Position numbers and translations under genes: made by a program
Part shown: piece by piece, positions 11,076-23,651 of the stretch
Layout: every line of letters begins with the position of its first letter
Position numbering within the stretch: position 1 is the first letter of the stretch
The notes under the pieces: generated by a model
The model's database searches: none
Told to the model about the DNA's origin: nothing
Seen by the model: only the letters and a program-made list of their open reading frames with translations
Assembly (NCBI GenBank): GCA_947095585.1
Contig: OX352763.1
Location: forward strand, 50,510,329 to 50,574,328
Length of the DNA stretch: 64,000 nucleotides
Source: Nephrocerus scutellatus
Lineage: Eukaryota > Arthropoda > Insecta > Diptera > Pipunculidae
Direction: 5' to 3'

Positions 11076-11491
11076 CTATGAAGATGTCTCATTTCTGGTT
11101 CTGACTGGTGCGGATATATTACATTGTTGGTCAAAGGTTGATATAAAGATGTCATATTTCTGGTGTATGACTAATGCGGATATGTTACATCGTTGGCCAC
11201 GGGCTGATATGCAGATGTCATATTTCTGGTGTGTGACGGGTGCGGATATGTTACATTGTTGGGCACGGGTTGATATGAATATTTCATATTTCTGGTGTGT
11301 GACTGGTGCGGATATGTTACATCGTTGGCCACGGGTTGATGTGACCAAATCGGTCGAGCGGACTGGATGGGCATATGGTACGGAGCGTCTATGGGTTGAG
11401 GCGCTGGTTGACTGTGTTGTACTGGTGATACATTTGGTCGAAACGGTGGTGCGGAGTGGCGGAATGGTGGAACGGTAGGGCGTAGCGGCAA
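11076..11491 (-). pseudogene. Gag-array 22-residue repeat segment, copy C
   Basis: This follows the gag UGA (11495-11497) in frame. The 66-bp repeats are present, but the frame closes early at about 11171 through a nonsense change. The UAG at 11076-11078 and the following CAG CUA are preserved. Confidence 0.6.
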
Positions 11492-11494
11492 TGG

Positions 11495-12289
11495 TCAGTT
11501 TTGTGTCTGAGTGGGTCGTGATGGATGCTGTTCTGCCACTAGGCACTCAAAATCCTCAATTAACGCGGTTAGTTCGGACAAGGTGGCGAACTCTCTTCGC
11601 GTTATGTAGTGCCGGTAGTGGGGGCGCAGGTTGTCATAGATCCGAACAAGCTTTTCTTCGGCTGGCATCGAGGTATGCCATCGCATTAGGGCTTGAATTG
11701 AAGTTAGATATTCCTTGCCCTTTTCTCGATTGTTTTGAGTGCGACTACGGATGTGATCGAGTAGATGTGTGTAGAACCCTGGTGGTAGGAAAAAGCGGCG
11801 TAGTTCATCGCTAAATGCGTCCCCTAGCAACTCTTTGTTATTCCGGTACCACACCAACACGTTCCCTTTCAACAGCTCGGGTAGTGTACGGACAATGCGG
11901 TCGAGAGGTAGTTGGTAGCATTCGGCCAACTCTTCGACGCGTTCCAAAAATTCCAGGGGATTATTGGTACCGCCGTCGTACCTTACGTTCCATTTCCGTA
12001 CCTTATCCATTACATCCGCGTCCGACGGTCGGTATGCGAATGGTTGCGAAGTACTTGGATTTACTCCTGGATAGATAATTGTCGATGCTTCGTAATGTCA
12101 GTTGGTTGGATTTGGTACACGCAGGTCCTCGCCTGGGTTCATTTTCTTTACTTCGGTGCTCAACCTTTTGCGTAGCTCGTCGACGGTGCCCGTTGGGTCG
12201 ATACCACGACGCTCTAACTCGTTAGCCAATTCCTCCTTGCGGAGAGAGTACACAGCTAAGGCGCTTAGTTCGGGCTCTATGGTGGCCAT
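11495..12289 (-). pseudogene. Gag, copy C (nonsense and small deletion)
   Basis: This is the same Gag as copies A and B. An in-frame TGA at 12098-12100 replaces the CGA (Arg) codon after NPTN, a typical CpG C-to-T change, so the capsid part is only open from the internal methionine at 12010. A 6-bp deletion near 11822 removes two residues (LLGSWDAF becomes LLGDAF). The final UGA is unchanged. Confidence 0.75.
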
Positions 12290-12550
12290 TTTATGAAATC
12301 GATTCGCTAAATTTCTGCTGCATGGTGGGTGTCTCGGCTGAACGGTTTTCTGCTCTATGGGAAATCTGGTGTATATATATATGTATACCTAAAATAAATT
12401 CTGGTCGGACGGTGATGCGACTATTCTAGTCATACGGTGTATATATATATGTATGTATATATATTCTGGTCAGACGGTAATGCGACTATTCTAGTCGTCT
12501 TGATATATATATATATATATATATCATATATATAATTAATTATATATATA

Positions 12551-13232
12551 TTATAATTGGTTTTATTTTATTCATTGTTCTTATATCCTTAAGACTATTC
12601 GGTTCTTACTTAATTATATCATACTTATAATACTACTTATAATATTCTGGTTTATGCCCATGAAATGCGGGGAAACCAGCGGGGTTTGGTTGCATTCTAG
12701 GCTAATACCGTGTCCGTCGACGCCAGTATTTGCATAGACTGCGAAAGGGGGTGATGGCCGACTTCTTCTGTTTTCGTTGCTGCCAAGAAATGGAGCACCT
12801 GAGCAGTGTTCGGGTGAACGGCGCAGCACAATATGTCAAGGTATCGAGTTCGGCGACGCCGATAACTTGTTATATTGGAATAAAAGCGTTTCTTTTCTAC
12901 GGAGATTGCTACTGTTATAACTGAGTAATATGGACAGCCGGTGGTTTTGACAACTGATTTACCGCAATATGGCAAAATACCGAGTTCGGCGACGCCGGTA
13001 CTTTGCTATATTGGCAATAACAATAAGATGAGTGTGATAACTCAAGCACTCGATTGTTATTTTAAAAATTTGTTCGTAAAGAACGGCGGTCAGCAAGGAG
13101 CTTTCCTTTTAGGAGAATTTGTTGTATACTACACCGTATTCTTCCCCTCGAGTAGATATCGCTGCCTACCGCAGTGGGTTCTACTCTAATTTTGTTGTGT
13201 GACGTAGTTGATTTTTACTCGACTTCGTTACA
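12551..13232 (-). repeat. LTR c (shared by copies C and D), long form
   Basis: This is nearly identical to LTR a over its length (offset 8158 bp). The (TA)n run at its element-proximal side is shorter (about 12503-12533). It begins TGTAACG on the minus strand beside the polypurine tract at 13233. Confidence 0.8.
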
Positions 13233-13359
13233 TTCCCCCCCTACTTCGGGGTGGGGAAAAGTCGTAAGACACACTTATAGGCTAAAAATATTTTATTACA
13301 GGTTAGATAAGTACTAATTAATGACTAAGGCAAGATTTCTATATTACAATTCTTATGTA

Positions 13360-13391
<32 letters not shown>

Positions 13392-14587
13392 CTAGCTGAC
13401 CCGACAGACGTTGTCCTGTCCCACTTTCAATAAATTTGTTTGTTATCGTTTTGTGAACTTGTGAAAAGCTATTTGTTTTGCGATATCGCGTCACAGTATT
13501 AGTCACATCAGTATTAGCAGAAATACCCGGCGTTTCCCGGCTGTCCCATCCCACTAACCTCCCGCCCACTGACCTCCCGCCCACTGACCTCCAGCCCACT
13601 GACCTCCCGCCCACTGACATCCCGCCCACTGACCTCCCGCCCTCTGATACAGGGAAAACTAAATTTTCCACCCCAGCGCCACCTATCGGGTCCAAATTTT
13701 GCCAACGACTTTCTTTTTATTTAAATATTATATGGTGTGAATTTGAGCCAAATCGTTCCATAAATAAGAAATTTCGGAAAAAAAACGACACCAGCGCCAC
13801 CTATCGGGTCCAAATTTTGTCAACGGCTTTCTTTTTATTTAACTACTATATGGTGTGAATTTGAGCCAAATCGTTCCATAAATAAGAATTTTCAAAAAAA
13901 AAAAAAAAAAAACCGACACCAGCGCCACCTAGCGGGGACCAACTCAGAAATCATCGCGGGCTCATGCACAACAACTTTTCTAAAGATTATCACATGATCA
14001 AATGCATAGTTTACGATTCTATTGGAGTCAAACACACAGACATTAATTTTTATATATATAGAAGAATAGAAGAAGATATATATCAGGTATTTATGATAAT
14101 GTTTATATATCTAAAAAAATTCTCTCGTATGGTGTGGTCACTCTATTTTTTCTTATTTCTTACTAGGTGGTCTAAGACCTTTATTGCCTAGTGCCAATCA
14201 CCGGTACGAGTTACAAAAAACTTTTGTTAGAAAAAAAAATGTTGTGTGGGTTGTTTTTTTTTTGTTTGTTCCCATTCTTTTCTTTTCATTTTATGTTTCG
14301 TATAAGCTTAAGTCTACCAAAAAAATAAGAATAATAAATAATAAAAATAAATAAGAATAAAATAAATATATATATAATAGAATAATAGAAATAAAGATAA
14401 TAATTCATTTTTAATTCATAATTTTTTCGTTTTAATATTTAATTTTTTTAATTTTCATTTCCTTTTTTTATATTTTATTTCCCCTTTTGTTTTAATATAT
14501 TTTTTCATTTTTTTTATATATATAACAACAGTAACAATAGTAATAATAATAATACTAATAATAAGTCTAATAGAAAAAGAAATGATG

Positions 14588-15366
14588 TTAAATGTTGCTT
14601 CCACGTTGCCAAATGGTGGGTGTCGGTCTGTCGGTATCGGTAATTGGAGTGGTAGTACTTTCAGGAACGGCATCGGTAATCGAGGTTGTAGTACTTTCTG
14701 GAACGGTATCGGTGATCGGAGCGGTATAACTTTCTGGAACGGTATCGGTAATCGGGGTTGTAGTACTTTCTGGAACGGTATCGGTTATCGGAGCCGTAGT
14801 CATCTTCTGAACGTGAATAACCTTCGGAGTCGGTAGATTCAAAGACAGCAACTTTTGTAGGGTAGTGATCAGCCGTGGTGATGGTTTACATGACAGCGGT
14901 ATCTGTCTTGACGGTTTTATTATAAGAAACGGTGACGGTTTATTTGACAGCGGTATCTGTCTTTGCGGTTTTATTATAGAATGCGGTGACGGTTTATTCG
15001 ACAGCGGTATCTGTCTTGGCGGTTTTATTATAAAATGCGGTACTCCCGCGGCTGAGTCTACGTTGTGTTGTTGATCGGTGCGACCTAAGAGGCAATTGTT
15101 TAGATCAGGGCAGGTACGGTGGGTGTGTCCAAGCTGTCCGCACGTCCTACAACTTGTCATTTTTCTCGGTTTGACTGGTTGTAATGGGAAGTGCGGGTGG
15201 AAACAATTCGCTGGTGATTCTGCTGGGCGTCTGGCTTCAACTGGTTTGTTGACCATTTGGACGATCGGCGATCGCCAGTTTGGAATGTCTGACTGTGTTG
15301 TACTGGTGATACATTTGGTCGAAACGGTGGTGCGGAGTGGCGGAATGGTGGAACGGTAGGGCGTAG
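14588..15366 (-). pseudogene. Gag-array zinc-knuckle segment, copy D (5' part deleted)
   Basis: The CCHC knuckle (CRTCGQLGHTHRTC form), three 18-residue repeats and the Pro/Thr repeats are all open in one frame. Upstream, about 240 bp is deleted near 15286, joining the knuckle segment to the start of the repeat segment. The open frame even continues into the neighbouring long LTR (to 15451), which is coincidental. Confidence 0.65.
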
Positions 15367-15467
15367 TGTAACGGACGCCTAAGAATTTTTTTTGGGAAAC
15401 CCCTGGCAACCCTATTCGGATTGAATAAATTATCGTATTTATGTATAACAATATTGCGCATGTAAAT

Positions 15468-15835
15468 TATATATATTTCTTTCGCTTTGGGTTGGTGGCG
15501 TCACTCCCCATCCCACTTGTTCGCATTATCGTCTATTTCGTAAAATCAGGCGATATTAATTGGTTTCATATATGATAATGTTGTATGCACAATGTTGGTA
15601 TACATATTATATTTCTTTCGCTTTGGGTTGGCGGCGTCACTCCCCATCCCATTCTTTCAAATAATTAATTGTCTCGTCAAATCGGGCGATATAAGTGAGT
15701 TTTTTTATGATAAGATTGCATGCACAAAATTAGTATGTATACTATAATTCTCTATGCTTTGGGTTTGCGGCGTCACTCCCCATTCCGTTTGTTCACATGA
15801 TCAACTGTCTCGCCAAATCAGGCTATGTCCATCGC
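15468..15835 (+). repeat. Three tandem ~135-bp repeats in the 5' long LTR
   Basis: The core ctttgggttggcggcgtcac recurs near 15485, 15619 and 15757. Each is followed by ccccat(c/t)cc and a gtaaaatcaggcgat-like motif. The three units differ by several substitutions, so they are older than the other arrays. Confidence 0.75.
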
Positions 15836-16410
15836 ATTACCCCCCCCCCCCATGCATTCAGACAGAAAACTCGAATCGACACGATGAGAGCACACCACCT
15901 TTTTATGATGGCAGGCAGAACCTGTTGCTGCTGCAATGAAATTTTTCTGTACTGTTTTGGCAAAAGCAGAGAGGAAGAAAAATACATCGAGGAGTTGCGT
16001 TTAGAAAGTCGACCATTTCGGTCGTTGTGAACTATCGGTGCGAGATGTCCTTTTTTTTTCTTGTGTTGCTTGCGTGCACATATAAAGTATTAAAAATAAC
16101 GAAGTTTTTTTTTATTGCGAAGTAGGCGCTTTCCTTTTGGAAAAAAATCGGAATTAACAGAAAAAACAAAGGAAAGATCCTAACCGTATGCGATTTGCCG
16201 TGGTTGTGCTTGTGTTATGTCTGTCCAAAATATTCTATGAAAAAAAAAAAGGATTTGATTAGCAAGAAAAAGAATTAGCGGGAATCGTAGAATTTAATTA
16301 ACAACAAAGAAATAACCCAACATCATTAATTAATTGCGAATATTGCGGTATCAACAACTATCGTGTACAAAGCTTTGGTTCAAAGTTCAAATCGCAATTA
16401 CAAATTACTA

Positions 16411-16795
16411 CCACGGCCAGTGTTGTGAGGTGTAGGGCATAGCCCAGCCGCAAGAAAAATCCTCGAAATGTAAATTTTTACTCATACCCAAAATAGTGTT
16501 GTGAGGTTTAGGGCATAGCCCAGCCACAAGAAAAATCCTCGAAATGAAAATTTTTACTCGTACCCAAAACAGTGTTGTGAGGTGTAGGGCATAGCCCAGC
16601 CGCAAGAAAAATCTTCGAAATGAAAATTTTTACTCATACCCAAAATAGTGTTGTGAGGTGTAGGGCATAGCCCAGCCGCATGAAAAATCTTCGAAATGAA
16701 AATTTTAACTCGTACCCAAAACAGTGTTTGCGAGGTGTAGGGCATAGCCCAGCCACAAGAAAAGTCCTCGAAAGGAACATTTTTCCATTTTTTTT
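16411..16795 (+). repeat. 76-bp minisatellite, five units
   Basis: The unit motif tgttgtgaggtgtagggcat starts at 16421, 16497, 16573, 16649 and 16725, an exact 76-bp spacing. Each unit contains gggcatagccc, an imperfect palindrome. The same array in the second LTR has about eleven units. Confidence 0.85.
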
Positions 16796-17039
16796 GCAAA
16801 CGCATTTTGCGAAAGCAGCAGCGGCGTAACAGTGGCTGTGATCATGCAATCTGATATTAACTGTCCAGGCTGGATACACCCCCCCCCTCCCAGGGTAAAC
16901 ACGACTAATAACATCGACATCACCCGGTATAGCAGTAGAAACCGCTTCGTCCGGCAACGCTTGGATCGACTATTACCCCTATAGGAACCATGAATGAACA
17001 TCGAACATTGAAAAAAAAAAAAAAAGATAAGAATTATAG

Positions 17040-18100
17040 TTACATTTTTTTTTATTTGGACATTAGTCGTAATTCGACATTAATACTTACTTTTAAAGTA
17101 CCGTTGCCGTTGGTACTGAAAAATGAGATAAAAATTATAATTATATTCTCAGATTATATTTTAGTCGTAATTCTACATTAATACTTACTTTCAAAGTACC
17201 GTTGCCGTTGGTACTGAAAAATGAGATAAAAATTATAATTATATTCTCAGATTATATTTTAGTCGTAATTCAACATTAATACTTACTTTTGAAGTACAGT
17301 TTGTACTGAGAAATTAAATAGTAATTATAATTATATTCTTAACCTATATATTAGTCGTAATTCGACACTATTACTTACCCTAAAGTACAGTTTGTACTGA
17401 AAAAAATGAGATAATAATTATAATTATATTCTTAGCTTATACTTTAGTCGTAATTCGACACTAATACTTACGTTTGAAGTACAGTCTGTACTGAGAAATT
17501 AAATAGTAATTATAATTATATTCTTAGCTTATATATTAGTCGTAATTCGACACTAATACTTACGTTTGAAGTACAGTCTGCACTGAGAAATTAAATAGTA
17601 ATTATAATTATATTCTTAGCTTATATATTAGTCGTAATTCGACGCTATTACTTTTGAAGTACAGTTTGTACTGAGAAATGAAATAGTAATTATAATTATA
17701 TTCTTAGCTTATATATTATTCGTAATTCGACACTATTACTAACCTTTGAAGTACAGTTTGTACTGAGAAATTAAATAGTAATTATAATTATATTCTTAGC
17801 TTATACTTTAGTCGTAATTCGACACTAATAGTTACTTTTGAAGTACAGTTTGTACTAAGAAATAAAATAGTAATTATAATTATATTCTTAGCTTATACTT
17901 TAGTCGTAATTCGACACTATTACTAACCTTTGAAGTACAGTTTGTATTGAGAAATGAAATAGTTATTATAATTATATTCTTAGCTTATATTTAAGTCGTG
18001 ATTCGACACTATTACTTACCTTAAAGTACAATTTGGTACTGAAAAATGAAATAATAATTATATTTATATTATTAGAATTATACTTTAGTCATAGACATTT
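17040..18100 (+). repeat. 92- to 98-bp AT-rich minisatellite, about twelve units
   Basis: The motif gtcgtaattcgacactatta recurs about every 92 to 98 bp (for example 17066, 17164, 17262, 17354, 17447). Each unit also carries a small inverted repeat of type agtacagtttgtact, in which the 5' and 3' five bases pair. The first units have a variant gtaccgttgccgttggtac with a longer stem. Confidence 0.85.
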
Positions 18101-18529
18101 TTTTTATATCAAATAAAATGGTTGCTTTGGCACAACTTATTGTTAAAAACTTAACTTTTACAATGTTCTTATTTTTAACACAATTAATCGCTGAGCGAGG
18201 CATATTCTAAGTACGAGTCGTGAGGGTTCCTTGACTCCACAACGGTGAAGCAGCTCCTTTGGGGTTCCTCTCCCTTCCTTTTTTTCTCTTTTCCTATGCA
18301 CGCAAATTTTTTTTGTGTAATGGCGGTGGAGTGGGCTAGAAGCAAGACCCCCCCCCCTTTTCCGGCGAGCTAGCAAGAGCGACGCTAGGCGTGCACCCCG
18401 CTGACGGCTCCGCTCCTAAATCCAGGTAGCAACCAACACCTGCTGCCTATGATCCGCACAATTGCAACCCAATGCAACACAAGCAAAACATCTTGTTATA
18501 AAAACCGCAAACTAGTACATTACATAAAA

Positions 18530-18546
18530 TGGCGCCCAACGTGGGG
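18530..18546 (+). other. Primer-binding site, tRNA-Lys type
   Basis: The sequence tggcgcccaacgtgggg is complementary to the conserved 3' end of tRNA-Lys (CTT). It lies five bases after the LTR terminal TTACA, the normal position for minus-strand priming. Confidence 0.75.
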
Positions 18547-18641
18547 CCCGAAAGATATTGGCATTACGCTAATGTTTCTTTTGAGTCCCACCCAATTCAG
18601 TGTGATGACCACGTTGATGTGTTCCATTTTATTACATAAAA

Positions 18642-18658
18642 TGGCGCCCAACGTGGGG
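18642..18658 (+). other. Second, duplicated primer-binding-site-like copy
   Basis: A direct repeat of about 33 bp beginning attacataaaatggcgccca copies the LTR end, the 5-bp spacer and the 17-base primer-binding site 112 bp downstream of the first. Confidence 0.75.
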
Positions 18659-20120
18659 CCCGAAGGAAGTTCAGTATCTTCTGATTTCCCTTACGGGTTC
18701 CACACTCTTGCTTGTCCCCCTTTTTCCTAATTTTAACCCCTGTTAATTCGGTCTGAGATTCAGTCGTCGACTTGAGACATCCTCGTCATTTCATTAAGTC
18801 GTTCGTTTCCTTTGGAACTTCGATGACTTATCTCTGCTTGATAACATCGACCAAAGACAACCGTTCGGTTAATTTTGTGTGCACGTATGACGCAGTGGAT
18901 GACGAAAATCATCCGTATAACTTGTAATTAGATGGTACTTGGAAGGACCACGTGTACGACTCCGATAAATTGTCCTTTTGGAATTCGTTTAAATTCATTT
19001 TTCTTGGATTTCTGCGACCACTGGTATTACAATTTATGGGAGGCGCTGCACTGATCCAATCACACACACAAATTGTCCTTTTGGAATTCGCATAATTTCC
19101 TTTATTAAGATTTTACGACCATTGGTTTTAACTGTCTATTTGGAACACAGCTTCAAACCCCTCCGACTGTGACCTGGGAAAAACCTCAACGATATTTGTT
19201 ATCTTTATCTTTTTTCTTGCTTACATTTTTTTTGCTTAATTTTTTTTTCGTTATTTTATCTTTATCTTTTTTTTTGCTCATATTTTTTTTCGTTATCTTA
19301 TCTTTATTTTTTTTTGCTAAGATTTTTTTTGCGTCATCTTATTTTTAATTTTTTTTTGCTTATATTTTTTTTGCTTAACTTTTTTGTTACATTATCGTTA
19401 TTATTTTTTTTTAGCTTATCTTTTTTTTTTGTTATCTTATTTTTAACTTTTTTAGCTTATAAATTTTTTTTTGCTTAACTTTTTTTGTTACATAGTCGTT
19501 ATTTTTTTTTCTTGCTTATATTTTTTTTTGTTTGCTTATCTTTATTTTTCATCTCATCATTATCTTATCATATTTTTTTTTCTTATAATTTTTTTTTATT
19601 ATCATAACTTAATTTTTTTGGCACTATTCTATTTTTAGCTTATAATATTTTTTTTGCTTACATTTTTATTGTCCAATAAAATATCTTATCTTACTTTACA
19701 TTATTTTTATATAAGTTAGTATAGACATAAAACCTTATCGTGCCTACATACCCTATAGATATTTCGGCCATTTGAAGTATCGAATTTTTATCTAATATTT
19801 TTCCTATATTGTCTTCTCGATTCGGTGACGCGAATATTGGCAGACCTCGCGTCGTATCTTGTTGTCTTATCTCGCCCCGATAACGTCTTCGTGATTTTTA
19901 TCACAGTAGATTATCTATATATCGATACCATGAAAAGGTGCTGTAAAAGTGCAAAGATCATGAATAGTCCTTTTCCAGCTAATGAAGCTTTGAACACGGT
20001 TCGCGCTCATTATCTGTTTTGTAACGGACGCCTAAGAATTTTTTTTGGGAAACCCCTGGCAACCCTATTCGGATTGAATAAATTATCGTATTTATGTATA
20101 ACAATATTGCGCATGTAAAT

Positions 20121-20490
20121 TATATATATTTCTTTCGCTTTGGGTTGGTGGCGTCACTCCCCATTCCACTTGTTCGCATTATCGTCTATTTCGTAAAATC
20201 AGGCGATATTAATTGGTTTCATATATGATAATGTTGTATGCACAATGTTGGTATACTTATTATATTTCTTTCGCTTTGGGTTGGCGGCGTCACTCCCCAT
20301 CCCATTCTTTCAAATAATTATTTGTCTCGTCAAATAAGGCGATATCAGTGGGGTTTTTTTTATGATAAGATTGCATGCACAAAATTATTATGTATACTAT
20401 AATTCTCTATGCTTTGGGTTTGCGGCGTCACTCCCCATTCCGTTTGTTCACATGGTCAACTGTCTCGCCAAATCAGGCGATGTCCATAGC
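20121..20490 (+). repeat. Three tandem ~135-bp repeats in the 3' long LTR
   Basis: This matches the block at 15468-15835 with a few substitutions and a shorter C-run. Confidence 0.75.
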
Positions 20491-21061
20491 ATTACCCCCC
20501 TATGTATTCAGACAGAAAACTCGAATCGACACGATGAGAGCACACCACCTTTTTATGATGGCAGGCAGAACCTGTTGCTGCTGCAATGACATTTTTCTGT
20601 ACTGTTTTGGCAAAAGCAGAGAGGAAGAAAAATACATCGAGGAGTTGCGTTTAGAAAGTCGACCAGTTCGGTCGTTGTGAACTATCGGTGCGAGATGTCC
20701 TTTTTTTTTCTTGTGTTGCTTGCGTGCACACATAAAGTATTAAAAATAACGAAGTTTTTTTTTATTGCGAAGTAGGCGCTTTCCTTTTGGAAAAAAATCG
20801 GAATTAACAGAAAAAACAAAGGAAAGATCCTAACCGATTGCGATTTGTGCCGTGGTTGTGCTTGTGTTATGTCTGTCCAAAATATTCTATGAAAAAAAAA
20901 GGATTTGATTAGCAAGAAAAAGAATTAGGGTGAATCGTAGAATTTAATTAACAACAAAGAAATAACCCAACATCATTAATTAATTGCGAATATTGCGGTA
21001 TCAACAACTATCGTGTACAAAGCTTTGGTTCAAAGTTCAAATCGCAATTACAAATTACTAC

Positions 21062-21900
21062 CACGGCCAGTGTTGTGAGGTGTAGGGCATAGCCCAGCCG
21101 CAAGAAAAATCCTCGAAATGTAAATTTTTACTCATACCCAAAATAGTGTCGTGAGGTTTAGGGCATAGCCCAGCCACAAGAAAAATCCTCGAAATGAAAA
21201 TTTTTACCCATACCCAAAATAGTGTTGTGAGGTGTAGGGCATAGCCCAGCCGCAAGAAAAATCTTCGAAATGAAAATTTTTACTCATACCCAAAATAGTG
21301 TTGTGAGGTGTAGGGCATAGCCCAGCCGCAAGAAAAATCTTCGAAATGAAAATTTTTACTCATACCCAAAATAGTGTTGTGAGGTTTAGGGCATAGCCCA
21401 GCCACAAGAAAAATCCTCGAAATGAAAATTTTTACTCGTACCCAAAACAGTGTTTGTGAGGTGTAGGGCATAGCCCAGCCGCAAGAAAAATAAAATCCTC
21501 GAAATGTAAATTTTTACTCATGCCCAAAACAGTGTTTGTGAGGTGTAGGGCATAGCCCAGCCGCAAGAAAAATAAAATCCTCGAAATGAAAATTTTTACT
21601 CATACCCAAAATAGTGTTGTGAGGTTTAGGGCATAGCCCAGCCACAAGAAAAATCCTCGAAATGAAAATTTTTACTCATACCCAAAATAGTGTTGTGAGG
21701 TTTAGGGCATAGCCCAGCCACAAGAAAAATCCTCGAAATGAAAATTTTTACTCGTACCCAAAACAGTGTTTGTGAGGTGTAGGGCATAGCCCAGCCGCAA
21801 GAAAAATAAAATCCTCGAAATGTAAATTTTTACTCATGCCCAAAACAGTGTTTGCGAGGTGTAGGGCATAGCCCAGCCACAAGAAAAGTCCTTGAAAGGA
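21062..21900 (+). repeat. 76-bp minisatellite, about eleven units
   Basis: These are the same 76-bp units as at 16411, with some units lengthened to about 81 bp by an extra aaaataaaat. Copy number more than doubled relative to the 5' LTR. Confidence 0.85.
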
Positions 21901-22159
21901 ACATTTTTCCATTTTTTTTTGCAAACGCATTTTGCGAAAGCAGCAGCGGCGTAACAGTGGCAGTGATCATGCAATCTGACATTAACTGTCCAGGCTGGAT
22001 ACACCCCCCCCCCTCCCAGGGTCAATACGACTAATAACATCGACATCACCCGGTATAGCAGTAGAAACCGCTTCGTCCGGCAACGCTTGGATCGACTATT
22101 ACCCCTATAGGAACCATGAATGAACATCGAACATTGAAAAAAAAAGATAAGAATTATAG

Positions 22160-23500
22160 ATTTACATTTTTTTTTATTTGGACATTAGTCGTAATTCCAC
22201 ATTAATACTTACTTTCAAAGTACCGTTGCCGTTGGTACTGAAAAATGAGATAAAAATTATAATTATATTCTCAGATTATATTTTAGTCGTAATTCGACAT
22301 TAATACTTGCTTTCAAAGTACCGTTGCCGTTGGTACTGAAAAATGAGATAAAAATTATAATTATATTCTCAGATTATATTTTAGTCGTAATTCGACATTA
22401 ATACTTACTTTCAAAGTACCGTTGCCGTTGGTACTGAAAAATGAGATAAAAATTATAATTATATTCTCAGATTATATTTTAGTCGTAATTCAACATTAAT
22501 ACTTACTTTTGAAGTACAGTTTGTACTGAGAAATTAAATAGTAATTATAATTATATTCTTAACCTATATAATAGTCGTAATTCGACACTATTACTTACCC
22601 TAAAGTACAGTTTGTACTGAAAAAAATGAGATAATAATTATAATTATATTCTTAGCTTATACTTTAGTCGTAATTCGACACTAATACTTACGTTTGAAGT
22701 ACAGTCTGTACTGAGAAATTAAATAGTAATTATAATTATATTCTTAGCTTATATATTAGTCGTAATTCGACACTATTACTTACCCTAAAGTACCGTTTGT
22801 ACTGAAAAAATGAGATAATAACTATAATTATATTCTTAGCTTATACATTAGTCATAATTCGACACTAATACTTACGTTTGAAGTACAGTCTGCACTGAGA
22901 AATTAAATAGTAATTATAATTATATTCTTAGCTTATATATTAGTCGTAATTCGACACTAATACTTACTTTTGAAGTACAGTTTGTACTGAGAAATGAAAT
23001 AGTAATTATAATTATATTCTTAGCTTATATATTAGTCGTAATTCGACACTATTACTAACCTTTGAAGTACAGTTTGTACTGAGAAATGAAATAGTAATTA
23101 TAATTATATTCTTAGCTTATATATTAGTCGTAATTCGACGCTATTACTTTTGAAGTACAGTTTGTTCTGAGAAATGAAATAGTAATTATAATTATATTCT
23201 TAGCTTATACTTTAGTCGTAATTCGACACTAATACTTACTTTTGAAGTACAGTTTGTACTAAGAAATGAAATAGTAATTATAATTATATTCTTAGCTTAT
23301 ACTTTAGTCGTAATTCGACACTATTACTAACCTTTGAATTACAGTTTGTACTGAGAAATGAAATAGTTATTATAATTATATTCTTAGCTTATATTTTAGT
23401 CGAGATTCGACACTATTACTTACCTTAAAGTACAATTTGGTACTGAAAAATGAAATAATAATTATATTTATATTATTAGAATTATACTTTAGTCATAGAC
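22160..23500 (+). repeat. 92- to 98-bp minisatellite, about fifteen units
   Basis: These are the same units as at 17040-18100, three more in number. Order and variants of units are partly shared with the first array. Confidence 0.85.
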
Positions 23501-23651
23501 ATTTTTTTTTATATCAAATAAAATGGTTGCTTTGGCACAACTTATTGTTAAAAACTTAACTTTTACAATGTTCTTATTTTTAACACAATTAATCGCTGAG
23601 CGAGGCATATTCTAGGTACGATTCGTGAGGGTTCCTTGACTCCACAACGGT

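Larger units (their letters stand above)
9245..13232 (-). mobile_element. Gag-only LTR element, array copy C
   Basis: The unit has polypurine tract, 3' region with five 15-bp VNTR units (about 9550-9624), Gag segments, leader and LTR c. About 550 bp of AT-rich 3' non-coding DNA present in other copies is deleted at about 9928. Its LTR region matches that of copy A at an offset of 8158 bp, including identical stretches, so A and C are paralogues within a higher-order duplication. Confidence 0.85.
15367..18524 (+). repeat. 5' long LTR (3158 bp)
   Basis: It runs TGTAA to TTACA. In order it contains a three-unit repeat of about 135 bp, a 76-bp minisatellite (five units), a 92- to 98-bp minisatellite (about twelve units) and a unique 3' portion of about 280 bp with CT-rich and C-homopolymer stretches. 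Short ORFs here are shadows of the repeats. Confidence 0.65.
18525..20019 (+). other. Internal region of the long-LTR element, non-coding
   Basis: It contains two primer-binding-site-like copies (18530 and 18642) and about 500 bp of mixed sequence. An extreme T-rich tract (about 19195-19690) of tttttttgctta-type repeats follows, then about 330 bp up to the second LTR. No ORF shows similarity to gag, pol or env that I can recognise. Confidence 0.6.

Noticed and set aside
16408..16805. Trp/Phe-rich minus-strand ORFs with repeated GWAMPYTSQ
   Set aside because: Translation of the 76-bp minisatellite; unit length is not a multiple of three and frames alternate.
16411..23500. CRISPR-like regular repeats
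   Set aside because: Units of 76 and 92 bp are contiguous tandem repeats without unique spacers, and the context is eukaryotic LTR DNA.
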